In this document: positions 6,952-13,158 of the stretch, piece by piece
Layout: every line of letters starts with the position of its first letter
Numbering within the stretch: position 1 is the first letter of the stretch
Source of the DNA: Candidatus Limnocylindria bacterium
GTDB taxonomy: Bacteria; Chloroflexota; Limnocylindria; QHBO01
Direction: 5' to 3'
NCBI GenBank assembly: GCA_030146365.1
Contig: JASLBU010000112.1
Coordinates: forward strand, 1 to 13,158
Length of the DNA: 13,158 nucleotides
Program-made: the position numbers and the translations under genes
The notes under the pieces: model-generated
What the model was told of the DNA's origin: nothing
Seen by the model: the letters and a program-made list of their open reading frames with translations, nothing else
The model's database searches: none

Positions 6952-8148
6952 CTACATCTCCCCTTCGAACGGGGGCTGCGGCATCCGCAGCGGGCGGTCG
7001 CGGCGGTAGCCGAGCAGGTAATCGGCCTGCATCAGGGTATGGATCTGCGACGTCCCCTCGTAGATCACCGAGCCCTTGGAGTTGCGGAGATAGCGCTCCA
7101 CCGGGTACTCGTTCGAGTAGCCGTACGCGCCGTGGATCTGGACCGCGTCGAGCGCCGAGGCGACCGCGTGATCGGTGCAGTACCACTTGGCCAGGCCGGT
7201 CTCACGGGTGTTCCGCTCGCCGGCGTTCTTCTTCGCGCCGGCCTTCCAGACCAGCAGCCGCCCCGACTCGATGCCCGCGTACATCCTGGAGATCATCTGC
7301 TTCACGAGTTGGTGCTGGCCGATCTCGGCGCCGAACGCCTGGCGCTCGTGGGCGTACTTGATCGAGGCATCGAGACACGCCTGCGCCAGACCCACCGAGC
7401 CCGCCGCGACCGTGTAGCGGCCCTGGTCGATGGCGCTCATCGCGATCGTGAAGCCCTCCCCCTCCTCGCCCACCCGGTTGGCGACCGGCACCTCGCAGTC
7501 GTCGAAGGACAGGATGCCGGTGTTGCCGGCCCGCACGCCCAGCTTGCCGTGCAGGGACTCTGAGCTGAAGCCCGTGAATCCTCGCTCGACGATGAAGGCC
7601 GTGATGCCCTTGTGCCCTCGGCTCTTGTCGACGGTCGCGAACACGAGCACGTGATCGGCCGTGTCGCCGAGGCTGATCCAGATCTTGCTGCCGTTCAGGA
7701 TGTAGCGGTCGCCGTCTCGGCGGGCGGTGGTCGACAGGTTGGCGGCGTCAGATCCAACGCCGGGCTCGGTGAGCCCGAACGTGGCCAGCTTCTCGCCGCG
7801 CGCCTGCGGGACGAGGTAGCGCTGCTTCTGCTCCTCGCTCGCCCACTGCAGCAGGGTCAGTGAGTTCAGCCCGGTATGGACCGACAGGATCACGCGGAAC
7901 GCCGTGTCGGCGCGCTCCATCTCCTCGCACAGCAACGCGAAGGCGATGTAGTCCATGCCGGCCCCGCCGTACCGCTCCGGAATCGGCAGGCCCAGCAGGC
8001 CGGCCGCGCCCATCTTCTCGTAGAGCGAGCGGTCGTATTCCGCCTTCGCGTCCAGCTCCTGGACCCGCGGCAGAATCTCGCGCTCGGCGAAGGCGCGCGC
8101 CGTGCGCTGCACCTCGCGCTGCGCATCGGTCAGCGTGAAGTCGATCAT
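6952..8148 (-). CDS. Acyl-CoA dehydrogenase (FAD-dependent)
   Basis: FAD flavoenzyme that introduces the alpha-beta double bond into an acyl-CoA, passing electrons to an electron-transfer flavoprotein; used in beta-oxidation or branched-chain amino-acid breakdown. The 398-residue product has the three-part ACAD layout: N-terminal helical domain (about 1-120), beta-domain with the FAD/substrate motif LTEPGVGSDAA (126-136), and C-terminal helical domain. The latter has KYAHERQAFG (264-273), QIHGAYGYSNEYPVERYLRN (337-356) and the catalytic base Glu364 in IYEGTSQIH. Length and motifs are normal for the short/medium-chain cytosolic class; the substrate cannot be read from sequence. The ATG at 8148 has an AGGAG Shine-Dalgarno 5 nt upstream (8154-8158) and a TAGAAT -10 about 37 bp upstream. 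It converges on the acylase and diverges from the iron-uptake operon, and no link to either is apparent. Confidence 0.94.
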   Translation of the reverse strand: MIDFTLTDAQREVQRTARAFAEREILPRVQELDAKAEYDRSLYEKMGAAGLLGLPIPERYGGAGMDYIAFALLCEEMERADTAFRVILSVHTGLNSLTLLQWASEEQKQRYLVPQARGEKLATFGLTEPGVGSDAANLSTTARRDGDRYILNGSKIWISLGDTADHVLVFATVDKSRGHKGITAFIVERGFTGFSSESLHGKLGVRAGNTGILSFDDCEVPVANRVGEEGEGFTIAMSAIDQGRYTVAAGSVGLAQACLDASIKYAHERQAFGAEIGQHQLVKQMISRMYAGIESGRLLVWKAGAKKNAGERNTRETGLAKWYCTDHAVASALDAVQIHGAYGYSNEYPVERYLRNSKGSVIYEGTSQIHTLMQADYLLGYRRDRPLRMPQPPFEGEM

Positions 8149-8184
8149 GGGTACTCCTGAAGGAGGGGCGTGGGCGGGACGCTG

Positions 8185-8190
8185 ATTCTA
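8185..8190 (-). promoter_or_regulatory. -10 element TAGAAT of the acyl-CoA dehydrogenase gene
   Basis: On the minus strand the hexamer reads TAGAAT. It predicts a start near 8178 and a leader of about 30 nt that contains the AGGAG before the ATG at 8148. The -35 region is not recognisable. This is the third TAGAAT at a gene start in the window. Confidence 0.42.
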
Positions 8191-8260
8191 GCCCGATGCG
8201 TCGTGCCGCACGTCCGCGGACCGGACCCGCCAATTCCGACCTGCGCGCCAGTAGTTCGGG

Positions 8261-8289
8261 TTGACGAGCATTCGGAGTCAGGCTAGCCT
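8261..8289 (+). promoter_or_regulatory. Sigma-70-type promoter of the fbpABC operon
   Basis: TTGACG (8261-8266) and TAGCCT (8284-8289) are separated by exactly 17 bp, the optimal vegetative spacing. The start is expected near 8296, leaving a leader of about 33 nt with a GAGGA Shine-Dalgarno (8316-8320), 8 nt before the TTG start codon at 8329. The -10 lies inside the iron-box-like palindrome, so a bound repressor would block polymerase. Confidence 0.6.
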
Positions 8290-8296
8290 AACTCGC
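8275..8296. promoter_or_regulatory. Iron-box-like palindromic operator (DtxR/IdeR type) over the fbpA -10
   Basis: Positions 8275-8294 form a 20-bp palindrome with 9 of 10 base pairs matching; only 8279/8290 do not pair. Its core AGGCTAGCCT (8280-8289) is perfect. Aligned to the 19-bp IdeR consensus TTAGGTTAGSCTAACCTAA at 8278-8296, 13 positions agree, 7 of 9 in the left half. The site covers the -10 of an iron-importer promoter, where a metal-dependent repressor of the DtxR/IdeR/SirR family would be expected to bind when iron is plentiful. It does not resemble a Fur box. Confidence 0.5.
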
Positions 8297-8328
8297 GTTC
8301 CACTTCCCAGATCACGAGGACATCCGAC

Positions 8329-9453
8329 TTGCGTCTCAGCCTGCGCCTTCTCGGCGCCCCCGCCCTCATCGTCGCCATGGCGCTCGCCGCCTGCACCGCG
8401 CAACCGGCCGGGTCGCCCACGACCAGCGACGGCTCCACGGGCGGCGCATCCCCCGCGACGACCGGATCCGGCAGCGCGTCGGCCATGGCCACGAGCGCCG
8501 CCTCCGCCTCGACCGCCCCGGCCGCCCAGGGCTCGATCACCGTCTATTCCGGCCGCAACGAAGAGCTCGTCGGGCCGCTGCTCGAGCAGTTCACCGAGGC
8601 GACCGGCATCGAGGTCGAGGCCCGGTACGGCGACACCGCCGAGATGGCGAACCTGATCCTGACCGAGGGCGAGAACTCGCCTGCCGACGTCTTCTTCGCC
8701 CAGGATGCCGGAGCGCTGGGCGCCGTGGCCGCAGAGGGCCTGCTTGCCCCGCTCCCGGCCGAGACGCTCGATCAGGTCGATACGCGCTTCCAGTCGCCGA
8801 ACGGCGAATGGGTCGGCGTCAGCGGACGTGCGCGAGTCGTGGCCTACAACACCGAGACGCTCAACGAGGGAGAGCTGCCGGAGTCGATCTTCGACTTCAC
8901 CGAGCCGGAGTGGGCTGGCCGCATCGGCTGGGCGCCGACCAACGGGTCGTTCCAGTCCTTCGTGACGGCCCTGCGTGTTGTCGAGGGCGAAGATCGAGCC
9001 CGCGAGTGGCTCGAGGGCATCCAGGCCAACGACCCGAACGTCTACGAGGGCAACAATCCGGCGCTGGACGCGGTCATCGCGGGCGAGATCGACGTCGCCT
9101 TCATCAACCACTACTACCTGATGCAGCGCCTCGAGGAAGAGCCGGACGCACCGGCCGCGAACCACTTCCTGACCGATGAGGACCCCGGCGCGCTCGTGAA
9201 CGTGGCCGGCGTCGGCATCCTCGGGTCGTCCGACAACCAGGAGGCGGCCGCCGAGTTCGTCGACTACCTCCTGTCACCGGACGCCCAGGAGTACTTCGCG
9301 AACGAGACGAAGGAGTACCCGCTGACGGAGGGTGTCGAAGCCGACCCGGCGCTCACGCCACTCGAGGAGATCGGCACGCCCGAGATCGACCTGTCCGACC
9401 TGTCGGACCTCGACGGGACGCTGGAGCTGCTGCAGGAGGTCGGCATCCTCTAG
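8329..9453 (+). CDS. fbpA: Ferric-iron ABC transporter substrate-binding lipoprotein (FbpA/FutA family)
   Basis: Extracytoplasmic receptor that binds Fe3+ and delivers it to the permease. The 374-residue precursor has a signal peptide (MRLSLRLLGAPALIVAMALA) with lipobox LAAC at 19-22, so Cys22 should be lipidated. A Ser/Thr/Ala/Gly-rich linker runs to about residue 66. The mature fold starts with ITVYSGRNEELV and has RYGDTAEM. Three conserved tyrosines that bind iron in this family are present: Tyr173 (VVAYNTE) and the pair Tyr262-Tyr263 (NHYYLMQR). The His of classical FbpA (VYNGQH) is Asn77 here, as in tyrosine-rich variants. The TTG start is supported by GAGGA 8 nt upstream and by the signal peptide. 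It is first in a three-gene operon behind a promoter with an iron-box-like operator. Ferric iron is the likely ligand; another metal or oxyanion is less likely. Confidence 0.92.
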   Translation: MRLSLRLLGAPALIVAMALAACTAQPAGSPTTSDGSTGGASPATTGSGSASAMATSAASASTAPAAQGSITVYSGRNEELVGPLLEQFTEATGIEVEARYGDTAEMANLILTEGENSPADVFFAQDAGALGAVAAEGLLAPLPAETLDQVDTRFQSPNGEWVGVSGRARVVAYNTETLNEGELPESIFDFTEPEWAGRIGWAPTNGSFQSFVTALRVVEGEDRAREWLEGIQANDPNVYEGNNPALDAVIAGEIDVAFINHYYLMQRLEEEPDAPAANHFLTDEDPGALVNVAGVGILGSSDNQEAAAEFVDYLLSPDAQEYFANETKEYPLTEGVEADPALTPLEEIGTPEIDLSDLSDLDGTLELLQEVGIL

Positions 9454-9462
9454 GAGGAGCCG

Positions 9463-11073
9463 ATGCTGAGCCTGGCATCGCTTCGCGCGGCACGCCGCCC
9501 GCCTCGCGGCCCCACCCCCGCCCCACCGGCCTGGCTGCTGGGGGCGGGGGTGCTCGTTGCAATGCTCGGGCTGCTTCCGGTCGCGTACCTGGTGATCCTC
9601 GCCGGCTCGAGCCAGGACGCAGCCTCCCTGGTGCTCCGTGACCGCACCATCGGGGTGCTCGGGCGCACGCTCCTCCTCGCTGCCACGGTGACCGCCGCCT
9701 CCGTGCTGATCGGCGTGCCGATCGCGTGGCTGACCGCACGCACCGACCTTCCCGGCCGGCGGGCCTGGACGATCGTCACCCTGCTTCCGCTCGTGGTCCC
9801 GAGCTACGTCGGCGGCTATGCCGTCGTCGCCGCGTTCGGCCCGCGCGGTGCGCTGCAGTCCGTGCTCGAGCCGCTGGGCGTGGCGCGGCTGCCCGAGCTG
9901 TACGGCTTCCCGGGCGCTGCGCTGGCCCTCACCCTCTTCAGCTTCCCCTATGTCGTGCTGAGCGTCCGCGGGACGCTGCTGAGGCTCGACCCCGCGTTCG
10001 AGGAGGTCAGCCGCTCGCTCGGGCGGGGCCGATGGGCCACCTTCTTCGCCGTCACGCTGCCGCAGCTGCGGCCGGCGATCACCGGCGGCGCGCTCCTGGT
10101 CGCGCTCTACAGCCTCGCCGACTTCGGCGCCGTGAGCCTGTTGCAGTTCGACTCGTTCACCCGCGCCATCTACGTGCAGTACCGGGCGAGCTTCGACCCG
10201 AGCCTGGCCGCGGTGCTGGCGCTCATGCTCGTCGCCTGCACGGCGGGGGTGCTGCTGGCGGAGGCGAGCCTGCGAGGGGGCGCGCGATACCACCGCAGCG
10301 GCGGGGGCGCCGTTCGGAGTTCCGCTGCCATTCACCTGGGGGCGTGGCGCTGGCCGGCGCTCGCCTTCTGCGCCGCGGTGGTCGGACTGGCAGTCGTCGT
10401 TCCGGTGACCACCATCCTGTTCTGGCTCGCACGAGGCATCGGCTCCGGGGAGCCTCTGGCCCCGGTCTGGAACGCGACGCTGAACTCGACCGTTGCGTCC
10501 GGCCTGGCCGCCGTCCTCGCGGTGCTCGCGTCGATCCCGGTCGCCGTCCTCGCGGTGCGGCACCGCGGCCTGCTCGCCTCGCTCGTGGAGCGCTCCACCT
10601 ATGCGGGATTCGCGCTCCCGGGCATCGTCATCGGGCTGGCGTTCGTCTTCGTGGCGGCCCGCTACGCGCCGGCCATCTACCAGACCCTGCCCCTCCTGCT
10701 GGTGGCGTATCTCGTGCGATTCGTCCCGGAGGCGGTCGGCGTGACCCGCGCGTCTCTGCTCCAGGTGAGCCCGCGCATCGAGGAGGTGGCGCGCACGCTG
10801 GGGCGTCCGCCCGGCGCCGTGCTGCGCCAGGTGACGCTGCCCGTGATCCGGCCAGGGCTGATCGCGGGGGGCGCGCTCGTGTTCCTGACCGCCATGAAGG
10901 AGCTGCCCACCACGATCCTCCTCGCGCCGACCGGCTTCGACACGCTGGCCGTCCGGATCTGGAGCGCCACCAGCGAGGGGTTCTTCGCCAGGGCGGCTCC
11001 CTCGGCACTGCTGATGGTGCTGGTGGCGGCCGCCTCGCTCTGGCTGGTCCTGCGCCGTGAGGGGCAACGGTGA
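9463..11073 (+). CDS. fbpB: Ferric-iron ABC transporter permease, fused two-domain type
   Basis: The membrane channel of the importer. The 536-residue protein is two homologous permease halves in one chain, with about 12 helices near residues 24-47, 65-90, 104-127, 149-170, 205-230, 246-268, 297-325, 340-365, 375-399, 405-425, 463-485 and 512-531. Each half has an EAA coupling loop that docks on the ATPase: EEVSRSLGRGRWATFF (180-195) and EEVARTLGRPPGAVLR (440-455). This doubled form is normal for FbpB. The ATG lies 9 bp after the fbpA stop, and the AGGAGG Shine-Dalgarno overlaps that stop codon. The gene overlaps fbpC by 4 bp (GTGA), so all three genes are co-transcribed and coupled. The N-terminus is a short Arg/Pro-rich cytoplasmic stretch. 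Confidence 0.93.
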   Translation: MLSLASLRAARRPPRGPTPAPPAWLLGAGVLVAMLGLLPVAYLVILAGSSQDAASLVLRDRTIGVLGRTLLLAATVTAASVLIGVPIAWLTARTDLPGRRAWTIVTLLPLVVPSYVGGYAVVAAFGPRGALQSVLEPLGVARLPELYGFPGAALALTLFSFPYVVLSVRGTLLRLDPAFEEVSRSLGRGRWATFFAVTLPQLRPAITGGALLVALYSLADFGAVSLLQFDSFTRAIYVQYRASFDPSLAAVLALMLVACTAGVLLAEASLRGGARYHRSGGGAVRSSAAIHLGAWRWPALAFCAAVVGLAVVVPVTTILFWLARGIGSGEPLAPVWNATLNSTVASGLAAVLAVLASIPVAVLAVRHRGLLASLVERSTYAGFALPGIVIGLAFVFVAARYAPAIYQTLPLLLVAYLVRFVPEAVGVTRASLLQVSPRIEEVARTLGRPPGAVLRQVTLPVIRPGLIAGGALVFLTAMKELPTTILLAPTGFDTLAVRIWSATSEGFFARAAPSALLMVLVAAASLWLVLRREGQR

Positions 11074-12248
11074 CATCCACCCTCACGAGCTCAACGGTCA
11101 CAATGACGCCGATGGCGGAGCCGACGCATCCCGAGCCGAGGAGCCCCGAGCCTGCGCTGCGCACTCTCTCGCTGACGAAGCGCTACGGGGACGTGGTGGC
11201 CGTTGATGCCGTCGACCTCGACGTCCGTCGCGGCGAATTCCTGGGCGTCCTCGGGCCGTCCGGCTGCGGCAAGACAACGCTGCTTCGGCTGGTCGCAGGC
11301 TTCGAGCGGCCCGACGCGGGCGGGATCGAGATCGCGGGGCAGGCGGTCGCCGGCCCGCGCCGGAACGTTGCGCCCGAGGCTCGCAGGGTCGGGATGGTGT
11401 TCCAGGAATCGGCCCTCTTCCCGCACCTCGACGTGGCGGGGAACGTCGGCTTCGGCCTGCCCCGTCGGGGCCGGGAGATGCGGGTCGCGGAGCTGGTGGC
11501 CCTTGTCGGGCTGGCCGGACTGCAGCGCCGGATGCCGCACGAGCTTTCCGGCGGCCAGCAGCAGCGGGTCGCGCTCGCCCGTGCCCTGGCGCCGGACCCG
11601 GCGATCATCATGCTGGATGAGCCGTTCAGCAGCCTGGACGCGACCCTCCGCTCGCAGCTGCGCGCGGAGGTTCGGGAGATCCTGCGCAGCGCCGGCGCCA
11701 CGACCCTGTTCGTCACCCATGATCAAGCGGAGGCGCTCGAGATCAGCGACCGGGTGGCGGTGATGCGCGCCGGCCGGATCGAGCAGGTCTCGACGCCGGA
11801 CGAGCTCTACCTGCGTCCGGTGAACCGCTTCGTGGCCGGCTTCGTCGGCGAGGCCAATTTCCTGCCCGGCCTCGTCCGCCACGGCGAAGTCCAGACGATC
11901 GTCGGGCGCTTCCGCGCCCCCGCGGACGAGCTCGCCGAAGGAGCGCGCGCCGAGGTCCTCCTGCGACCAGAGCAGCTCCACATGCTGCCGGTCAGCCGCC
12001 TGGAGACGGCCCCGCGTCCCGAGGCGGTGCTGCGGATCGTGCGCCGCGTCTTCCACGGCTCGGAGGTCCACCATGTCCTTCGCAACCCCGACGGCCTCGA
12101 GATCGAGGCTGCGACGCCGTCGAGCGCCACGCTGGAGCTCGGGACCGAGGTCATCGCGCACGCCCGCGCGCGCGAGGTGCCCGTCTATCCACTTCCCGAC
12201 GCGCTCCAGGACCCCGCCCATCAGGGGACCGCCGCGCCCGCGGGTTGA
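11070..12248 (+). CDS. fbpC: Ferric-iron ABC transporter ATP-binding protein
   Basis: The ATPase that powers uptake. In 392 residues: Walker A GPSGCGKTT (62-70), Q-loop FQES with Gln112, signature LSGGQQQR (159-166), Walker B IIMLDEP (179-185) and the switch His217 in THDQ, so it is catalytically complete. A C-terminal regulatory/TOBE-like region (about 260-375) contains LLRPEQLHML, as in the iron and polyamine importer branch. The first 30 residues are Ser/Thr/Pro-rich and precede the real domain (LRTLSLTKRYG). The GTG at 11070 overlaps the fbpB stop and has AGGGG just upstream; an in-frame ATG at 11103 or 11112 could also be the start. It is the last gene of the operon and converges on the hydrolase gene with a 12-bp gap. 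Confidence 0.93.
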   Translation: MTSTLTSSTVTMTPMAEPTHPEPRSPEPALRTLSLTKRYGDVVAVDAVDLDVRRGEFLGVLGPSGCGKTTLLRLVAGFERPDAGGIEIAGQAVAGPRRNVAPEARRVGMVFQESALFPHLDVAGNVGFGLPRRGREMRVAELVALVGLAGLQRRMPHELSGGQQQRVALARALAPDPAIIMLDEPFSSLDATLRSQLRAEVREILRSAGATTLFVTHDQAEALEISDRVAVMRAGRIEQVSTPDELYLRPVNRFVAGFVGEANFLPGLVRHGEVQTIVGRFRAPADELAEGARAEVLLRPEQLHMLPVSRLETAPRPEAVLRIVRRVFHGSEVHHVLRNPDGLEIEAATPSSATLELGTEVIAHARAREVPVYPLPDALQDPAHQGTAAPAG

Positions 12249-12260
12249 TTTGCGGGCTGT

Positions 12261-13046
12261 CTACGTGGGCGTGCCCGTGTCGGCGATGCCGATCCCCATG
12301 AACTCGAGCACCTGCCGCCAGGCGTCGGCGCTCGCCTCCGCGTGCTCCTCGGCCCGGCGATCGAAGAAGGAGTGCGGGGCGCCGTCGTACACGACCGACC
12401 GGTGTGGAACGCCCGCCGCCTCGGTGGCACGTGCGAAGGCGTCGCGCGCGTCCGCCTCGATCCCCTGGTCGTCGCCGCCGTAGATCGTCAGCACCGGGCA
12501 GCCGAAGCGCGGAGCCTCGTCTGCCGGCGCGGGGAGGCCGCTGCGGTGCGGGCCCACCGGCCACGGATAGAAGCCGATGACGCCGGCGAGGTCGAGGCCG
12601 CTCGCCGCCTGCAGCAGGCTCACACGGCCACCGATGCAGAAGCCGATCGTGAAGACGCGACTCGGTGCGCCGCCAGCCGGCGAGCGAAGGTGGGCGGCTG
12701 CCGCCGCCACGTCGTCGTCCAGCTGGGCGGCGTCCAGCAGCCGCACGTGGGGCTCGTAGGCGAAGTCGGCGTCTCGCTTCTTCGATCCGGCGCTGCGGGC
12801 GTACAGATCGAACGCCACGGCGTCCACTCCCGCCTCCGCGAAGCGGCGCCCCAGCTCCTCGTAGTACGGGTGGAGGCCACGAACGTCGGGAATGATCACG
12901 ATGCCCACGCCGCTGGGCTGCGCGGAGCGCGTGGCAGAGGCGGCGAGGCGCGTGCCGTCTCGGCTCTCGAGCAGCAGGTCCCGGGTGTCGACCGCGCCCC
13001 CGCGGATCGGCGGCAAAGGCGGTCGGGAGTCATGGTCGAAGCACAT
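12261..13046 (-). CDS. Dienelactone hydrolase family protein
   Basis: An alpha/beta hydrolase of the DLH family, whose founder opens dienelactones in chlorocatechol breakdown; many members hydrolyse other esters. The 261-residue product has the Cys nucleophile elbow GFCIGG (Cys137), an acid in YGGDDQGI (Asp192 or Asp193) and His225 in GAPHSFFD, giving the Cys-Asp-His triad. DLYAR (80-84) matches the substrate-site motif of DLH. At the position of the DLH active-site Glu (QEIFG in the prototype) this protein has Asp54 (PDVRG). The N-terminus MCFDHDSRPPLPPI followed by GGA is a pattern I recall in actinobacterial and related DLH-like proteins, which supports the ATG at 13046. A GGGAGG Shine-Dalgarno lies inside the end of the upstream gene, whose stop is 5 nt away, so the two form an operon. 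Substrate unknown, probably cytosolic. Confidence 0.9.
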   Translation of the reverse strand: MCFDHDSRPPLPPIRGGAVDTRDLLLESRDGTRLAASATRSAQPSGVGIVIIPDVRGLHPYYEELGRRFAEAGVDAVAFDLYARSAGSKKRDADFAYEPHVRLLDAAQLDDDVAAAAAHLRSPAGGAPSRVFTIGFCIGGRVSLLQAASGLDLAGVIGFYPWPVGPHRSGLPAPADEAPRFGCPVLTIYGGDDQGIEADARDAFARATEAAGVPHRSVVYDGAPHSFFDRRAEEHAEASADAWRQVLEFMGIGIADTGTPT

Positions 13047-13051
13047 CGCCC

Positions 13052-13158
13052 TCAGCCTCCCAGCTGGCCGACCGCCACCACGGACCCCACGACCAGCAGG
13101 ACCGCCACGCCGGTGTAGACCACGGCGCGGAGCGCAACGGGCATCCCGGAGCGCAGCT
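13052..13158 (-). CDS. C-terminus of a membrane protein, or a 30-residue small protein (partial)
   Basis: An open frame enters from the right edge and stops at TGA (13052-13054). Its last 30 residues are MPVALRAVVYTGVAVLLVVG followed by SVVAVGQLGG, which is one clear transmembrane helix. The ATG at 13144 could start a 30-residue single-helix protein, but no Shine-Dalgarno precedes it and the frame is open to the edge, so the end of a longer membrane protein is at least as likely. It lies 5 nt upstream of the hydrolase gene on the same strand and should be co-transcribed with it. Confidence 0.5.
   Translation of the reverse strand, partial: LRSGMPVALRAVVYTGVAVLLVVGSVVAVGQLGG

Noticed and set aside
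8154..8165. CTCC-TGAA-GGAG inverted repeat over the Shine-Dalgarno of the acyl-CoA dehydrogenase
   Set aside because: The stem is only 4 bp (5 bp would leave a 2-nt loop). It could weakly mask the ribosome site, but it is too short to call a regulatory structure.
9274..11076. 600-codon minus-strand frame opposite fbpA and fbpB
   Set aside because: Highly charged, low-complexity translation with no domain. The plus strand encodes clear transporter proteins here.
12236..12257. GCCCGC / GCGGGC hairpin at the convergent fbpC and hydrolase ends
   Set aside because: A 6-bp stem with a 10-nt loop, partly inside fbpC and with no T-run. Such repeats are common by chance at this GC content.

Overview
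The window is a 13.2-kb piece of a very GC-rich bacterial chromosome. Genes are tightly packed: ten complete protein-coding genes and a partial one at each edge. I see no rRNA, tRNA, CRISPR array, insertion sequence, phage gene or origin. The substrate-binding protein is a lipoprotein with a long Ser/Thr/Ala linker, which suggests a monoderm-type envelope. Together with the extreme GC content and the style of the proteins, this points to Chloroflexota (for example a Limnocylindria-like lineage) or a deep actinobacterial lineage. That placement is inference, because no marker gene settles it.

Left part (1-4007). The window opens with the N-terminus of a small membrane protein running leftward. 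Diverging from it is a CysS/MshC-family cysteine ligase that keeps the whole adenylation and zinc site but ends without the usual C-terminal anticodon-binding region. It overlaps by 4 bp a gene for a small membrane protein. An S9-family serine peptidase (beta-propeller plus alpha/beta hydrolase) follows 18 bp later.

Middle part (4009-8148). A six-helix membrane protein (minus) and an Ntn-hydrolase of the penicillin/acyl-homoserine-lactone acylase family (plus) diverge from a 23-bp gap that holds one shared palindromic -10 element. An acyl-CoA dehydrogenase (minus) converges on the acylase.

Right part (8149-13158). A 180-bp intergenic region carries the dehydrogenase promoter and, in the other direction, a TTGACG-N17-TAGCCT promoter. 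A near-perfect 20-bp palindrome resembling a DtxR/IdeR iron box covers the -10 of the latter. It drives an fbpABC-type ferric-iron ABC importer operon: lipoprotein, fused 12-helix permease, ATPase. A dienelactone-hydrolase-family protein (minus) and the end of a membrane-protein gene close the window.

A recurring regulatory pattern is visible. Four genes that lack a Shine-Dalgarno sequence have a -10-like hexamer (TAGAAT, CATACT, TATACT or TATACG) ending 7-8 nt before the start codon, as expected for leaderless mRNAs. The genes with a clear Shine-Dalgarno either sit inside operons or have promoters further upstream. The most notable points are the CysS/MshC intermediate, the iron-box-like operator and the shared divergent leaderless promoter.
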